Of a stretch of 64,000 nucleotides of DNA, positions 11,969 through 25,600 are shown in pieces. The notes beneath the pieces were generated by a model. The model saw nothing but the letters and a program-made list of their open reading frames with translations. It had not been told where the DNA came from and made no database searches. Made by a program: the position numbers and the translations under genes. This stretch comes from Archivesica marissinica (Eukaryota > Mollusca > Bivalvia > Venerida > Vesicomyidae), in assembly GCA_014843695.1 (NCBI GenBank), contig CM026390.1, positions 12,998,904 through 13,062,903 on the forward strand, given 5' to 3'. Numbering within the stretch: position 1 is the first letter of the stretch; each line of letters opens with the position of its first letter.

Positions 11969-13194
11969 GCGCATTAATTAAATGACAGGGAGATTGAAAT
12001 CAATTATTTACAGAAAGTATTAACTACATGTGGATTAATGTTCGGTGAATAGAGTGCCGTCTGTAGATACGAGTCTTGTTTATCCGATATCCACACATAA
12101 ATAATTTGAACAAAGCTGTAGTTATATGATGCGATTTGCACATCCATTGTTAATGCTCGATCAAATTGATTTTCATTTAGAGAGAACGTTTTTTTAGACA
12201 AATTGAAAGAGAATCATGAGGGTTTTAAATAATGTGGAGCAGGTTAAATTAATGAGAGACATCGGTCAGTTACTGCCCCTGAATACTCTCTAAAAGTATG
12301 TTGGTCCTCTTAAGTTGTTTCATCTATTTGTATCGTTGTTTCCTTTGCACAACATGCTACATATTTTCTTCCACTTTCTTATTTTATACTTATTATGTCT
12401 CGACAGATACCCTACATTATTTATCGGGGAGGGCTGTAAATAATGTTGTTATAACTTGTAGCCCAACCCATTTGCTTTTTTTCCCTTGACAAAACAAATG
12501 TATCGTATACTGCAATCATATAATTACATATTAATCTCTGATTAGTTCTTAGTATTGTATGTATATATGTAATGTATTGTATGAAAAAATGCAATAAAAT
12601 ATTATTAATTTTTTTTTTTATCAATTAATTAACATGATTTGGATAAAATCACATTTGGTTATGGAACAACTGTAAACACAAAGGAATCCAACTGAAAGGA
12701 CCGTTATACATTTAGGGATAAATCTGACTACCAAGGGTGGTAATAAAAAACGAGCGAGGTCCCTCATTGAGTTTCTATAGATTGTACGTTCCATACAGAA
12801 CACATGCATAGTTTAGCCATTCATTGTAATTTATGTATAGGATATAAGCCGAAAACGATTCAATATGTAATATATTGGACTGTTTGAGGCGTAGCGCCGA
12901 ACACGATGTCACTAAGTTGCATATTGGATCCGTTTGAGGCTTATATCTTACGTAAAACACACACTTATATTATATAACAAGATCTTATTAATTAAAACTT
13001 GTTAATTTCCTACAAGGGATTATTATAATACTCTGGCCATTTGAAAGCAGTCTAATATTGATAATAATGGACTGCAAGTACAAAGGTATGACGTCACAAC
13101 AGTGTTTAAAAAAGTATAAGTCAACCTTTTTTCATAGCGGTGTACCAAGCTTCCACCCTAAGGATGGAGTCAATTATACTCAACAACGTTGTAT
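11969..13194. other. No gene seen
   Basis: AT-rich. One LINE-tail-like CTTGTAGCCCAACCCATTTG at 12456. Confidence 0.5.
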
Positions 13195-13372
13195 CTGAAA
13201 CAATGTGATTAAACGGTGCAGTAAACCGTTCATCGTAACAATGTAATTAGTCAAACTGTTCACTGTAACAGTGTAATTAGTCAAACTGTTCACTGTAACA
13301 GTGTACTCAGTTAAACTGTTCACTATAACAGTGTAATCAGTCAAACTGTTCACTTTAACAGTGTAGTCAATG
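13195..13372. repeat. Minisatellite, 30 bp, about 6 copies
   Basis: TAACAGTGTAATTAGTCAAA plus CTGTTCACTG, with variants. Shares a GTGTA.TCA(G)TCAAAC core with the next two arrays. Confidence 0.88.
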
Positions 13373-13450
13373 GTATGCTCTTCATAACGGTATAGTAAAA
13401 CATTTATCTGTAGCAATGCCATACGTCAAATATTTCACTAGTTTATACAC

Positions 13451-13672
13451 ATTTATTTTAGCTCGATTGCGAAACAAGTTATTCCAATTTATAGTAATCA
13501 CTCTCGCGACCTCATTCCTGATGGAATCCATCGCCACGAGGGAGAGAGAAGAGGCAACGTGGAATTTAAATGCCTTGCCTAAGGGCACAATCGTAACTGC
13601 TCAAGCGGGGCTCGAACTCCGGACCTTTCGCACCTGAAGCGAAAGCCTATCCACTGCGCTATCACGACTTTC
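13451..13672 (-). mobile_element. SINE family C
   Basis: Tail ATTTTAGCTCGATTGCGAAA; body GCGACCTCATTCCTGATGG; head contains CGGGGCTCGAACTCCGGACC (B box complement) and ends CTATCACGACT. Confidence 0.85.
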
Positions 13673-13717
13673 ACTGTAACGATGAAGCCAATTCTATGCT
13701 CTTCCTATATACGTAAC

Positions 13718-14277
13718 GGTGTAGTCAAACGTGTATCACCGTCATGTAAAACATTACCTCATAAGTAAAACATTACCTCATAACGGTGTAGTCAAACGTT
13801 TATCACCGTCAAGTGAAACATTACCTCATAACGGTGTAGTCAAACATTTATCACCGTCAAGTAAAACATTACCTCATAACGGTGTAGTCAAACGTGTATC
13901 ACCGTCAAGTGAAACATTACCTCATAACGGTGTAGTCAAACGTGTATCACCGTCAAGTAAAACATTACCTCATAACGGTGTAGTCAAACGTGTATCACCG
14001 TCAAGTGAAACATTACCTCATAACGGTGTAGTCAAACGTGTATCACCGTCAAGTGAAACATTACCTCATAACGGTGTAGTCAAACGTGTATCACCGTCAA
14101 GTAAAACATTACCTCATAACGGTGTAGTCAAACGTTTATCACCGTCAAATAAAACATTACATCATAATGGTGTAGTCAAACGTTTATCACCGTCAAATAA
14201 AACATTACATCATAATGGTGTAGTCAAACGTTTATCACCATCAAGTGAAACATTACATCATAACGGTGTAGTCAAAC
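13718..14277. repeat. Minisatellite, 48 bp x ~11
   Basis: ACGGTGTAGTCAAACGTGTA then TCACCGTCAAGTGAAACATT. The 48-bp period keeps the plus strand open for 184 codons; this is not taken as a gene. Confidence 0.95.
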
Positions 14278-14722
14278 CATGTTAGAACGGTATAGTCACT
14301 ATGTTAGAGCAGTATAGTCACTATGTTAGAACGGTATAGTCACTATGTTAGAGCGGTATAGTCACTATGTTAGAACGGTATAGTCACCATGTTAGAGCGG
14401 TATAGTCACTATGTTAGAGCGGTTTAGTCACTATGTTAGAGCGGTATAGTCACTATGTTAGAACGGTATAGTCACTATGTTAGAGCGGTATAGTCACTAT
14501 GTTAGAGCGGTATAGTCACCATGTTAGAGCGGTATAGTCACCATGTTAGAGCGGTATAGTCACTATGTTAGAGCGGTATAGTCACTATGTTAGAGCGGTA
14601 TAGTCACCATGTTAGAGCGGTATAGTCACCATGTTAGAGCGGTATAGTCACTATGTTAGAGCGGTATAGTCACTATGTTAGAGCGGTATAGTCACTATGT
14701 TAGAGCGGTATAGTCACTATGT
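14278..14722. repeat. Minisatellite, 22 bp x ~20
   Basis: ATGTTAGAGCGGTATAGTCA + CT, directly abutting the 48-bp array. Confidence 0.95.
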
Positions 14723-15002
14723 TCTTCATAGCGATGTTTCCGTGCAGTTACACTACGCTAATTTGTAGTGGCACTGAATTTTAATATATTATACAAAATA
14801 TACTGACACCAAAATGAAACTGCACACTTGCCGTAGAGGTCAAATTTATAGCCTTTTAGAAAGAAAACAAGGCAATTTTGGTATAAAAATATGCGAACTA
14901 TTGGGTAAATTAGTGCAATGTGTGAAGGATTATTTTCTTCAATCCATAATTCTAAAATTTGTAACGAAAAATTAACGCTCAATATAAAAGTGCATATGTT
15001 TT

Positions 15003-15412
15003 TAATGGTGTCATTTCAGATGAGACTTTAAACCGAGGTCTCCTGTCGTTGCTTTACACCGTGCACGTAAAAGTCCCACCTGAAAGACTGTTAATCCCTG
15101 GCTGAGCAGGGTAAGTGATAATATATAGAAGTAATATCATAAAAGTATGACTTTTAGCGGTTAGCTTGAAAAATATCCGTTCGGATCAATATTTAATCAC
15201 TAATGTTGTTAGAACTTGTGGCCTTACCCATTTGCTAATTATATATTTGTGTACACCGTGCACCGTACACCGTAAAAGAACCAGATGAGACTCTGGAATG
15301 GGTCTCTGTCTGTATCATTGCACTATCCTCCAACAATCTAAAATGACTAATCTCTTCAGGAGGCGTCGCTCGGACAACCGGTAGCGACGATAAATAAACG
15401 TAAAACACATAA
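15003..15412 (+). mobile_element. Composite SINE family A carrying an unclassified insert
   Basis: Family A sequence switches strand near 15060, then runs through about 170 bp of foreign sequence (CCCTGGCTGAGCAGGGTAAG... LINE-like tail near 15205-15245) and resumes as family A to the tail at 15412. The same arrangement recurs inverted at 19074-19440. Confidence 0.8.
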
Positions 15413-15605
15413 ATGGTGGCATTATATAGCATTGGCTGATGATAACTAGTTTAATAGACCCCCTTGCACGCGAGGGTGATGTTTATCATATCACTGGTAT
15501 GTCCTCCATAGTGGGCATCCCGTAGCGACGATAAATAATCGTAATACACACATAAATTACCATGAAATAGGTTTGTCTGGAAGAGTAATGGTCAGTTGAT
15601 TTCCC

Positions 15606-15873
15606 TCTCTTGTTTCTGTGAACCAGAATGGCAGTGTATGACTACTGTGTGCAAGTCTTCTCTTGTTTCTGTGAACCAGAATGGCAGTGTATGACTACTG
15701 TGTGCAAGTCTTCTCTTGTTTCTGTGAACCAGAATGGCAGTGTATGACTACTGTGTGCAAGTCTTCTCTTGTTTCTGTGAACCAGAATGGCAGTGTATGA
15801 CTACTGTGTGCAAGTCTTCTCTTGTTTCTGTGAACCAGAATGGCAGTGTATGACTACTGTGTGCAAGTCCTCT
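15606..15873. repeat. Minisatellite, 53 bp x 5
   Basis: TCTTGTTTCTGTGAACCAGA units, almost perfect. Confidence 0.95.
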
Positions 15874-15989
15874 CTTGCCTGCTTAAGACACCAACCAATC
15901 ACCAACAATATGTAGTACTATCCATACGTTCAATGTTATGACACTATATAATATTATGCATGTTAAGGCGAGCTATATCAAAGTCCAGA

Positions 15990-16320
15990 AGTCATTTTAA
16001 CGATTAGTCATGTTGAATTTGACGAAGGCTCATCTACACAATTGCCGATGTTGCGCTTGACCATTGCGCGTTTAAATGGCATGGCAATGCTACATTATAA
16101 GAATGCCCGGCCTTGAACGATTTGCCATGATTTCATTTGAATGGGTTTCAGAATTAGACGATTTGCTATGCTGTATTTAACAGAAGAACGCCTGAGTGGT
16201 TGACCAGGCTACGTTAGTCTGAAGCCCGTATAAATGATTGGAGATGTTGTTTGACCAAGGTCCAAATAAACGACTAGTGTTGCGTTTGACATTTGCCCGT
16301 CTAATAGATTGTTCTTAATA
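15990..16320. repeat. Old degenerate tandem repeat
   Basis: Recurrent degraded GAT..GC(C/T)ATGTTG..TTTGAC blocks at irregular ~45-60 bp spacing. Suggestive only; a dot plot is needed. Confidence 0.35.
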
Positions 16321-16437
16321 CAATTTGTTGAGGTTCTGACATAGAGTCGGAATCAGGGCTCTGTATTATAACACAATACAGCGATATTGCAGCGATGTAA
16401 ATTGCAAGATATAGGCAGCTGTTTGAATAAAGCAGGT

Positions 16438-16654
16438 TTAGTCAATTGAAATTCTGCTATCCGGCTTCTCTCCGGCACTGTCATGTGACCTTGATAACAT
16501 TCGTATCGTAACTTTATTCTCTCGCAGCTCATCAATGGCGTCTAACAAAGCGTCTGGAAAATGATGCGCCAACATGTCCGGGCTGACTATGATCTCTGTA
16601 AACAGTTCTGGTCGTTTCCAGGCTGCTGTATATTCTTCGTCTCCACTAAATGAG
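16438..16654 (-). CDS. DAGL: DAGL last coding exon
   Basis: 217 bp with TAA at 16438-16440. Acceptor TATTTCAG at 16655-16660. It encodes [20 protein letters not shown], equivalent to the DAGL C-terminal 'F.E..ISP.ML..H.PD.V' motif, and ends shortly after, giving a short C-terminal tail. No convincing AATAAA was seen in the next 150 bp. Confidence 0.82.
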
Positions 16655-19600
16655 CTGAAATATGAGTCAGTTACAGAGATTGTCTTTAAATTCACGAGTA
16701 CGCATTCGATTTACACGCTATGTAACCTGCTACAACGATGCGATACAAACGAACACGAACATATATTAAAACCAAACACACAGGGAAGTATGTGAGATGG
16801 CACGATGGTCGCCAGATCGGACAGGTGGGTTTTCTCCGGGTACTCCGGTTTCCTCCCACATGAATGACCACATATACGCTTTCATCCGAGCCAACGAGAG
16901 TGATTAATATAAGTTGTTAAAACTTGCTTCGCAATCGTTGTAAAATAAATAAAGTATAATAAACAAAAAGTATAAAAAGTATAACCTTTATTTATTTTAC
17001 AACGATTGTGAAGCAAGCTACAACATCTTATATTATTCATTCTCGTTGTGCTGACACTTAAAGCGACATTACATCGCAAAAACCAAATAAAATGCATTTT
17101 TTCACATATAAATGCATTGCTACTATAAGTTCTTCCGAATACATTAGAACACTAACATTGAATCAATGATTTGTGGATGTTGTGGATTGAAAGTATGATT
17201 TCATATAACGGTCATCCATGCTCCTGAATTGACGTTTGTTTGTCATCGGAGTCAATACTAGTCAACACGAGATAATGTCGTTTGGAAATAATTTAACTAA
17301 GAATAGTCCACAAATAAATAGGCAAAAATGTGAGATATAACGGTAAATCTGTACCATAAATCGTGTTATTCAGGATACTCGCCTTGTATTACGCATGGAT
17401 ATTGACCTATTTACATTATTTAGCTATGTCAACAAACCGCGTATACGACGTTTGTTTATTAGTTGAAATACTCAGTTTTTGAGGCAAGTATTCATTATTA
17501 AGTATTAAATTATACCATATAATATAGTAGGAAATTACATTCTACAGACATTTGTGTTTTCATTGATGTAGTGTCACTTTAAAGTCTTAGTACCTCGTCC
17601 ACCATCCTAGTTGTACCAACTATGTCATTGATGTAGTGTCACTTTAAAGTCTTAGTACCTCGTCCACCATCCTAGTTGTACCAACTATGTCATTGATGTA
17701 GTGTCACTTTAAAGTCTTAGTACCTCGTCCACCATCCTAGTTGTACCAACTATGTCATTGATGTAGTGTCACTTTAAAGTCTTAGTACCTCGTCCACCAT
17801 CCTAGTTGTACCAACTATGTCATTGATGTAGTGTCACTTTAAAGTCTTAGTACCTCGTCCACCATCCTAGTTGTACCAACTATGTCATTGATGTAGTGTC
17901 ACTTTAAAGTCTTAGTACCTCGTCCACCATCCTAGTTGTACCAACTATGTCATTGATGTAGTGTCACTTTAAAGTCTTAGTACCTCGTCCACCATCCTAG
18001 TTGTACCAACTATGTCATTGATGTAGTGTCACTTTAAAGTCTTAGTACCTCGTCCACCATCCTAGTTGTACCAACTATGTCATTGATGTAGTGTCACTTT
18101 AAAGTTCTTAGTACCTCGTCCACCATCCTAGTTGTACCAACTATGTCATTGATGTAGTGTCACTTTAAAGTCTTAGTACCTCGTCCACCATCCTAGTTGT
18201 ACCAACTATGTCATTGATGTAGTGTCACTTTAAAGTCTTAGTACCTCGTCCACCATCCTAGTTGTACCAACTATGTCATTGATGTAGTGTCACTTTAAAG
18301 TCTTAGTACCTCGTCCACCATCCTAGTTGTACCAACTATGTCATTGATGTAGTGTCACTTTAAAGTCTTAGTACCTCGTCCACCATCCTAGTTGTACCAA
18401 CTATGTCATTGATGTAGTGTCACTTTAAAGTCTTAGTACCTCGTCCACCATCCTAGTTGTACCAACTATGTCATTGATGTAGTGTCACTTTAAAGTCTTA
18501 GTACCTCGTCCACCATCCTAGTTGTACCAACTATGTCATTGATGTAGTGTCACTTTAAAGTCTTAGTACCTCGTCCACCATCCTAGTTGTACCAACTATG
18601 TCATTGATGTAGTGTCACTTTAAAGTCTTAGTACCTCGTCCACCATCCTAGTTGTACCAACTATGTCATTGATGTAGTGTCACTTTAAAGTCTTAGTACC
18701 TCGTCCACCATCCTAGTTGTACCAACTATGTCATTGATGTAGTGTCACTTTAAAGTCTTAGTACCTCGTCCACCATCCTAGTTGTACCAACTATGTCATT
18801 GATGTAGTGTCACTTTAAAGTCTTAGTACCTCGTCCACCATCCTAGTTGTACCAACTATGTCATTGATGTAGTGTCACTTTAAAGTCTTAGTACCTCGTC
18901 CACCATCCTAGTTGTACCAACTATGTCATTGATGTAGTGTCACTTTAAAGTTGTACCAACTATGATTACATTCCACTCAAATATTTTTTCAAGATATCGA
19001 TTTGATAATATTTTGTTGCTTTATATACATGTATGTGACAATTACAAATACATTACAAATATATAAGTGTTTTACGTTTATTTATCGTCGCTACCGGTTG
19101 CCTATATGAGCGACGCCTCCTGAAGAGATTAGTCATTTTAGATCAATGGAGGATAGTGCAATGATACAGACAGAGACCCATTCCAGAGTCTCATCCGGTT
19201 CTTTTACTGTGTACGGTGCACAGTGTACACAAATATATAATTAGCAAATGGGTTGGGCCACAAGTTCTAACAACATTAGTGATTAAATATTGATCTGAAC
19301 GGATATTTTTCAATCTGACGGCTAAAGGTCATACTTTTATGATATTACTTCACTATATTATCACTTACCCTGCTTAGCCAGGGATTAACAGTCTTTCAGA
19401 TGGGACTTTAAACCGAGGTCTCGTGTCGGTGCTTTACACCTCATGTAGTCCCAGTAATATCTATGTAGGTGGGATATAGATATTGCGACTACGTATCCAC
19501 TGCATGAGAGCAAACTAGCTGTCGTTTGTATGGAGATATAATAGTATATTAACCTAAATCTCTATGCAGGAAAGGGTTAAATGGCTGTCGTTTGTATGGA

Positions 19601-22600
19601 GATATAATAGTATATTAAGCTAAGTCTCTATGCAGGAAAGGGTTAAATGGCTGTTGTTTGTATGGAGATATAATAGTATATTAACCTAAATCTCTATGCA
19701 GGAAAGGGTTAAATGGCTGTCGTTTGTATGGAGATATAATAGTATATTAACCTAAGTCTCTATGCAGGAAAGGGTTAAATGGCTGTCGTTTGTATGGAGA
19801 TATAATAGTATATTAAGCTAAGTCTCTATGCAGGAAAGGGTTAAATGGCTGTCGTTTGTATGGAGATATAATAGTATATTAACCTAAATCTCTATGCAGG
19901 AAAGGGTTAAATGGCTGTCGTTTGTATGGAGATATAATAGTATATTAAGCTAAATCTCTATGAATGAAAGGGTTAAATGGCTGTCGTTTGTATGGAGATA
20001 TAATAGTATATTAACCTAAATCTCTATGCAGGAAAGGGTTAAATGGCTGTCGTTTGTATGGAGATATAATAGTATATTAAGCTAAGTCTCTATGCAGGAA
20101 AGGGTTAAATGGCTGTCGTTTGTATGGAGATATAATAGTATATTAACCTAAGTCTCTATGCAGGAAAGGGTTAAATGGCTGTCGTTTGTATGGAGATATA
20201 ATAGTATATTAACCTAAATCTCTATGCAGGAAAGGGTTAAATGGCTGTCGTTTGTATGGAGATATAATAGTATATTAAGCTAAGTCTCTATGCAGGAAAG
20301 GGTTAAATGGCTGTCGTTTGTATGGAGATATAATAGTATATTAAGCTAAGTCTCTATGCAGGAAAGGGTTAAATGGCTGTCGTTTGTATGGAGATATAAT
20401 AGTATATTAACCTAAATCTCTATGAAGGAAAGGGTTAAATGGCTGTCGTTTGTATGGAGATATAATAGTATATTAACCTAAATCTCTATGAAGGAAAGGG
20501 TTAAATGGCTGTCGTTTGTATGGAGATATAATAGTATATTAACCTAAATCTCTATGAAGGAAAGGGTTAAATGGCTGTCGTTTGTATGGAGATATAATAG
20601 TATATTAACCTAAATCTCTATGAAGGAAAGGGTTAAATGGCTGTCGTTTGTATGGAGATATAATAGTATATTAACCTAAATCTCTATGAAGGAAAGGGTT
20701 AAATGGCTGTCGTTTGTATGGAGATATAATAGTATATTAACCTAAATCTCTATGAAGGAAAGGGTTAAATGGCTGTGGTTTGTATGGAGATATAATAGTA
20801 TATTAACCTAAATCTCTATGAAGGAAAGGGTTAAATGGCTGTCGTTTGTATGGAGATATAATAGTATATTAACTTAAATCTCTATGAAGGAAAGGGTTAA
20901 ATGGCTGTCGTTTGTATGGAGATATAATAGTATATTAACCTAAATCTCTATGAAGGAAAGGGTTAAATGGCTGTGGTTTGTATGGAGATATAATAGTATA
21001 TTAACCTAAATCTCTATGAAGGAAAGGGTTAAATGGCTGTCGTTTGTATGGAGATATAATAGTATATTAACCTAAATCTCTATGAAGGAAAGGGTTAAAT
21101 GGCTGTCGTTTGTATGGAGATATAATAGTATATTAACCTAAATCTCTATGAAGGAAAGGGTTAAATGGCTGTCGTTTGTATGGAGATATAATAGTATATT
21201 AACCTAAATCTCTATGAAGGAACGGGTTAAATGGCTGTCGTTTGTATGGAGATATAATAGTATATTAACCTAAATCTCTATGAATGAAAGGGTTAAATGG
21301 CTGTCGTTTGTATGGAGATATAATAGTATATTAACCTAAATCTCTATGAAGGAAAGGGTTAAATGGCTGTGGTTTGTATGGAGATATAATAGTATATTAA
21401 CCTAAGTCTCTATGCAGGAAAGGGTTAAATGGCTGTCGTTTGTATGGAGGTATAATAGTATATTAACCTAAATCTCTATGCAGGAAAGGGTTAAATGGCT
21501 GTCGTTTGTATGGAGATATAATAGTATATTAACCTAAGTCTCTATGCAGGAAAGGGTTAAATGGCTGTCGTTAGTATGGAGATATAATAGTATATTAACC
21601 TAAATCTATATGAAGGACAGGGTTAAATGGTCGTCGTTTGTATGGAGATATAATGGTATATTAACCTAAATCTCTATGAAGGAAAGGGTTAAATGGCTGT
21701 CGTTTGTATGGAGATATAATACTATATTAACCTAAATCTCTATGAAGGAAAGGGTTAAATGGCTGTCGTTTGTATGGAGATATAATAGTATATTAACCTA
21801 AATCTCTATGAAGGAAAGGGTTAAATGGCTGTCGTTTGCATGGAGATATACTAGTATATTAAGCTAAATCTCTATGCAGTAAAGGGTTAAATGACTGTCG
21901 TTTGTATGGAGATATAATAGTATATTAACCTAAATCTCTATGCAGGAAAGGGTTAAATGGCTGTCGTTTGTATGGAGATATAATAGTATATTAAGCTAAA
22001 TCTCTATGCAGGAAAGGGCTAAATGGCTGTCGTTTGTATGGAGATATAATAGTATATTAACCTAAATCTCTATGAAGGAAAGGGTTAAATGGCTGTGGTT
22101 TGTATGGAGATATAATAGTATATTAACCTAAATCTCTATGAAGGAAAGGGTTAAATGGCTGTCGTTTGTATGGAGATATAATAGTATAATTATTAACCTA
22201 AATCTCTATGAAGGAAAGGGTTAAATGGCTGTCGTTTGTATGGAGATATAATAGTATATTAACCTAAAACTCTATGCAGGAAAGGGTTAAATGGCTGTCG
22301 TTTGTATGGAGATATAATAGCATATTAACCTAAATCTATATGAAGGACAGGGTTAAATGGTCGTCGTTTGTATGGAGATATAATAGTATATTAACCTAAA
22401 TCTCTATGAAGGAAAGGGTTAAATGGCTGTCGTTTGTATGGAGATATAATACTATATTAACCTAAATCTCTATGAAGGAAAGGGTTAAATGGCTGTCGTT
22501 TGTATGGAGATATAATAGTATATTAACCTAAATCTCTATGAAGGAAAGGGTTAAATGGCTGTCGTTTGCATGGAGATATACTAGTATATTAAGCTAAATC

Positions 22601-25600
22601 TCTATGCAGTAAAGGGTTAAATGACTGTCGTTTGTATGGAGATATAATACTATATTAACCTAAATCTCTATGCAGGAAAGGGTTAAATGGCTGTCGTTTG
22701 TATGGAGATATAATAGTATATTAAGCTAAGTCTCTATGCAGGAAAGGGCTAAATGGCTGTCGTTTGTATGGAGATATAATAGTATATTAACCTAAATCTC
22801 TATGAAGGAAAGGGTTAAATGGCTGTGGTTTGTATGGAGATATAATAGTATATTAACCTAAATCTCTATGAAGGAAAGGGTTAAATGGCTGTCGTTTGTA
22901 TGGAGATATAATAGTATAATTATTAACCTAAATCTCTATGAAGGAAAGGGTTAAATGGCTGTCGTTTGTATGGAGATATAATAGTATATTAACCTAAAAC
23001 TCTATGCAGGAAAGGGTTAAATGGCTGTCGTTTGTATGGAGATATAATAGTATATTAACCTAAAACTCTATGCAGGAAAGGGTTAAATGGCTGTCGTTTG
23101 TATGGAGATATAATAGCATATTAACCTAAATCTCTATGAAGGAAAGGGTTAAATGGCTGTCGTTTGTATGGAGATATAATACTATATTAACCTACATCTC
23201 TATGAAGGAAAGGGTTAAATGGCTGTCGTTTGTATGGAGATATAATAGCATATTAACCTAAATCTCTATGAAGGAAAGGGTTAAATAGCTGTCGTTTGTA
23301 TGGAGATATAATAGTATATTAACCTAAATCTCTATTAAGGAAAGGGTTAAATGGCTGTCGTTTGTATGGAGATATAATAGTATATTAACCTAAATTGCTA
23401 TGAAGGAAAGGGTTAAATGGCTGTCGTTTGTATGGAGATATAATAGCATATTAACTTAAATCTCTATGAAGGAAAGGGTTAAATGGCTGTCGTTTGTATG
23501 GAGATATAATAGTATATTAACCTAAATCTCTATGAAGGATAGGGTTAAATGGCTGTCGTTTGTATGGAGATATAATAGTATATTAACCTAAATCTCTATG
23601 AAGGAAAGGGTTAAATGGCTGTCGTTTGTATGGAGATATAATAGTATATTAACCTAAATCTCTATGAAGGAAAGGGTTAAATGGCTGTCGTTTGTATGGA
23701 GATATAATAGTATATTAACCTAAATCTCTATGAAGGAAAGGGTTAAATGGCTGTCGTTTGTATGGAGATATAATAGTATATTAACCTAAATCTCTATGAA
23801 GGAAAGGGTTAAATGGCTGTCGTTTGTATGGAGATATAATAGTATATTAACCTAAATCTCTATGAAGGAAAGGGTTAAATGGCTGTCGTTTGTATGGAGA
23901 TATAATAGTATATTAACCTAAATCTCTATGAAGGAAAGGGTTAAATGGCTGTCGTTTGTATGGAGATATAATAGTATATTAACCTAAATCTCTATGAAGG
24001 AAAGGGTTAAATGGCTGTCGTTTGTATGGAGATATAATAGTATATTAACCTAAATCTCTATGAAGGAAAGGGTTAAATGGCTGTCGTTTGTATGGAGATA
24101 TAATAGTATATTAACCTAAATCTCTATGAAGGATAGGGTTAAATGGCTGTCGTTTGTATGGAGATATAATAGTATATTAACCTAAATCTCTATGAAGGAT
24201 AGGGTTAAATGGCTGTCGTTTGTATGGAGATATAATAGTATATTAACCTAAATCTCTATGAAGGAAAGGGTTAAATGGCTGTCGTTTGTATGGAGATATA
24301 ATAGTATATTAACCTAAATCTCTATGAAGGAAAGGGTTAAATGGCTGTCGTTTGTATGGAGATATAATAGTATATTAACCTAAATCTCTATGAAGGAACG
24401 GGTTAAATGGCTGTCGTTTGTATGGAGATATAATAGTATATTAACCTAAATCTCTATGAAGGAAAGGGTTAAATGGCTGTCGTTTGTATGGAGATATAAT
24501 AGTATATTAACCTAAATCTCTATGAAGGAAAGGGTTAAATGGCTGTCGTTTGTATGGAGATATAATAGTATATTAACCTAAATCTCTATGAAGGAAAGGG
24601 TTAAATGGCTGTCGTTTGTATGGATATATAATAGTATATTAACCTAACTCTCTATGAAGGAAAGGGTTAAATGGCTGTCGTTTGTATGGAGATATAATAG
24701 TATATTAACCTAAATCTCTATGAAGGAAAGGGTTAAATGGCTGTCGTTTGTATGGAGATATAATAGTATATTAACCTAAATCTCTATGAAGGATAGGGTT
24801 AAATGGCTGTCGTTTGTATGGAGATATAATAGTATATTAACCTAAATCTCTATGAAGGAAACAGTTTTTGTTTTTGGGTGTATGCTGCTTACCTGTGTTC
24901 AATGTGTATTATTTGTCCCGGCAGAAGCAGTGGCTGGTACGTACATTTGATATGCTCACTATGAGCCATACACTCCGTCAACGACATCTAAGAAGATAAG
25001 GATAATGCTATGAACGACATCTAAGAAGATAAGGATAATGCTATGAACGACATCTAAGAAGATAAGGATAATGCTATGAACGACATCTAAGAAGGTAAGG
25101 ATAATGCTATGAACGACATCTAAGAAGGTAAGGATAATGCTATGAACGACCTCTAAGAAGGTAAGGATAATGCTATGAACGAACGACCTCTAAGAAGATA
25201 AGGATAATGCTATGAACGAACGACCTCTAAGAAGATAAGGATAATGCTATGAACGAACGACCTCTAAGAAGATAAGAGATAATGCTATGAAAGAAAACTT
25301 ACACCGCGTTGAAACGGCATATGTATATTGTAATTATTGTACAGTCTACATCCGTTATGTCAAAGTTGGTTATATCGAATCCTCCGGTTATCTGGAAGTC
25401 GGATCATGGTCCCGCTTCAGACACTCTAATTTTCAATATAACTGGATCTGTTTATATCTAATTTCGTTAAGTTAACCTTCGGTTATGTTCAAGTATTTTG
25501 TTCAGTCAGACGGAATTCGACATAATGGATGTAGACTGAAAATATAAATTAATATACTGCAAACCGATGCAACACATGTACCGTGATAAATTGATGCAAT

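Noticed and set aside
11624..11974. Open frames on both strands (about 106-116 codons)
   Set aside because: Consequence of the perfect 42-bp repeat, whose length is a multiple of three.
13731..14285. 184-codon plus-strand frame of KTLPHNGVVKRVSPSS-type repeats
   Set aside because: 48-bp satellite read-through; neighbouring arrays of the same origin are not open.
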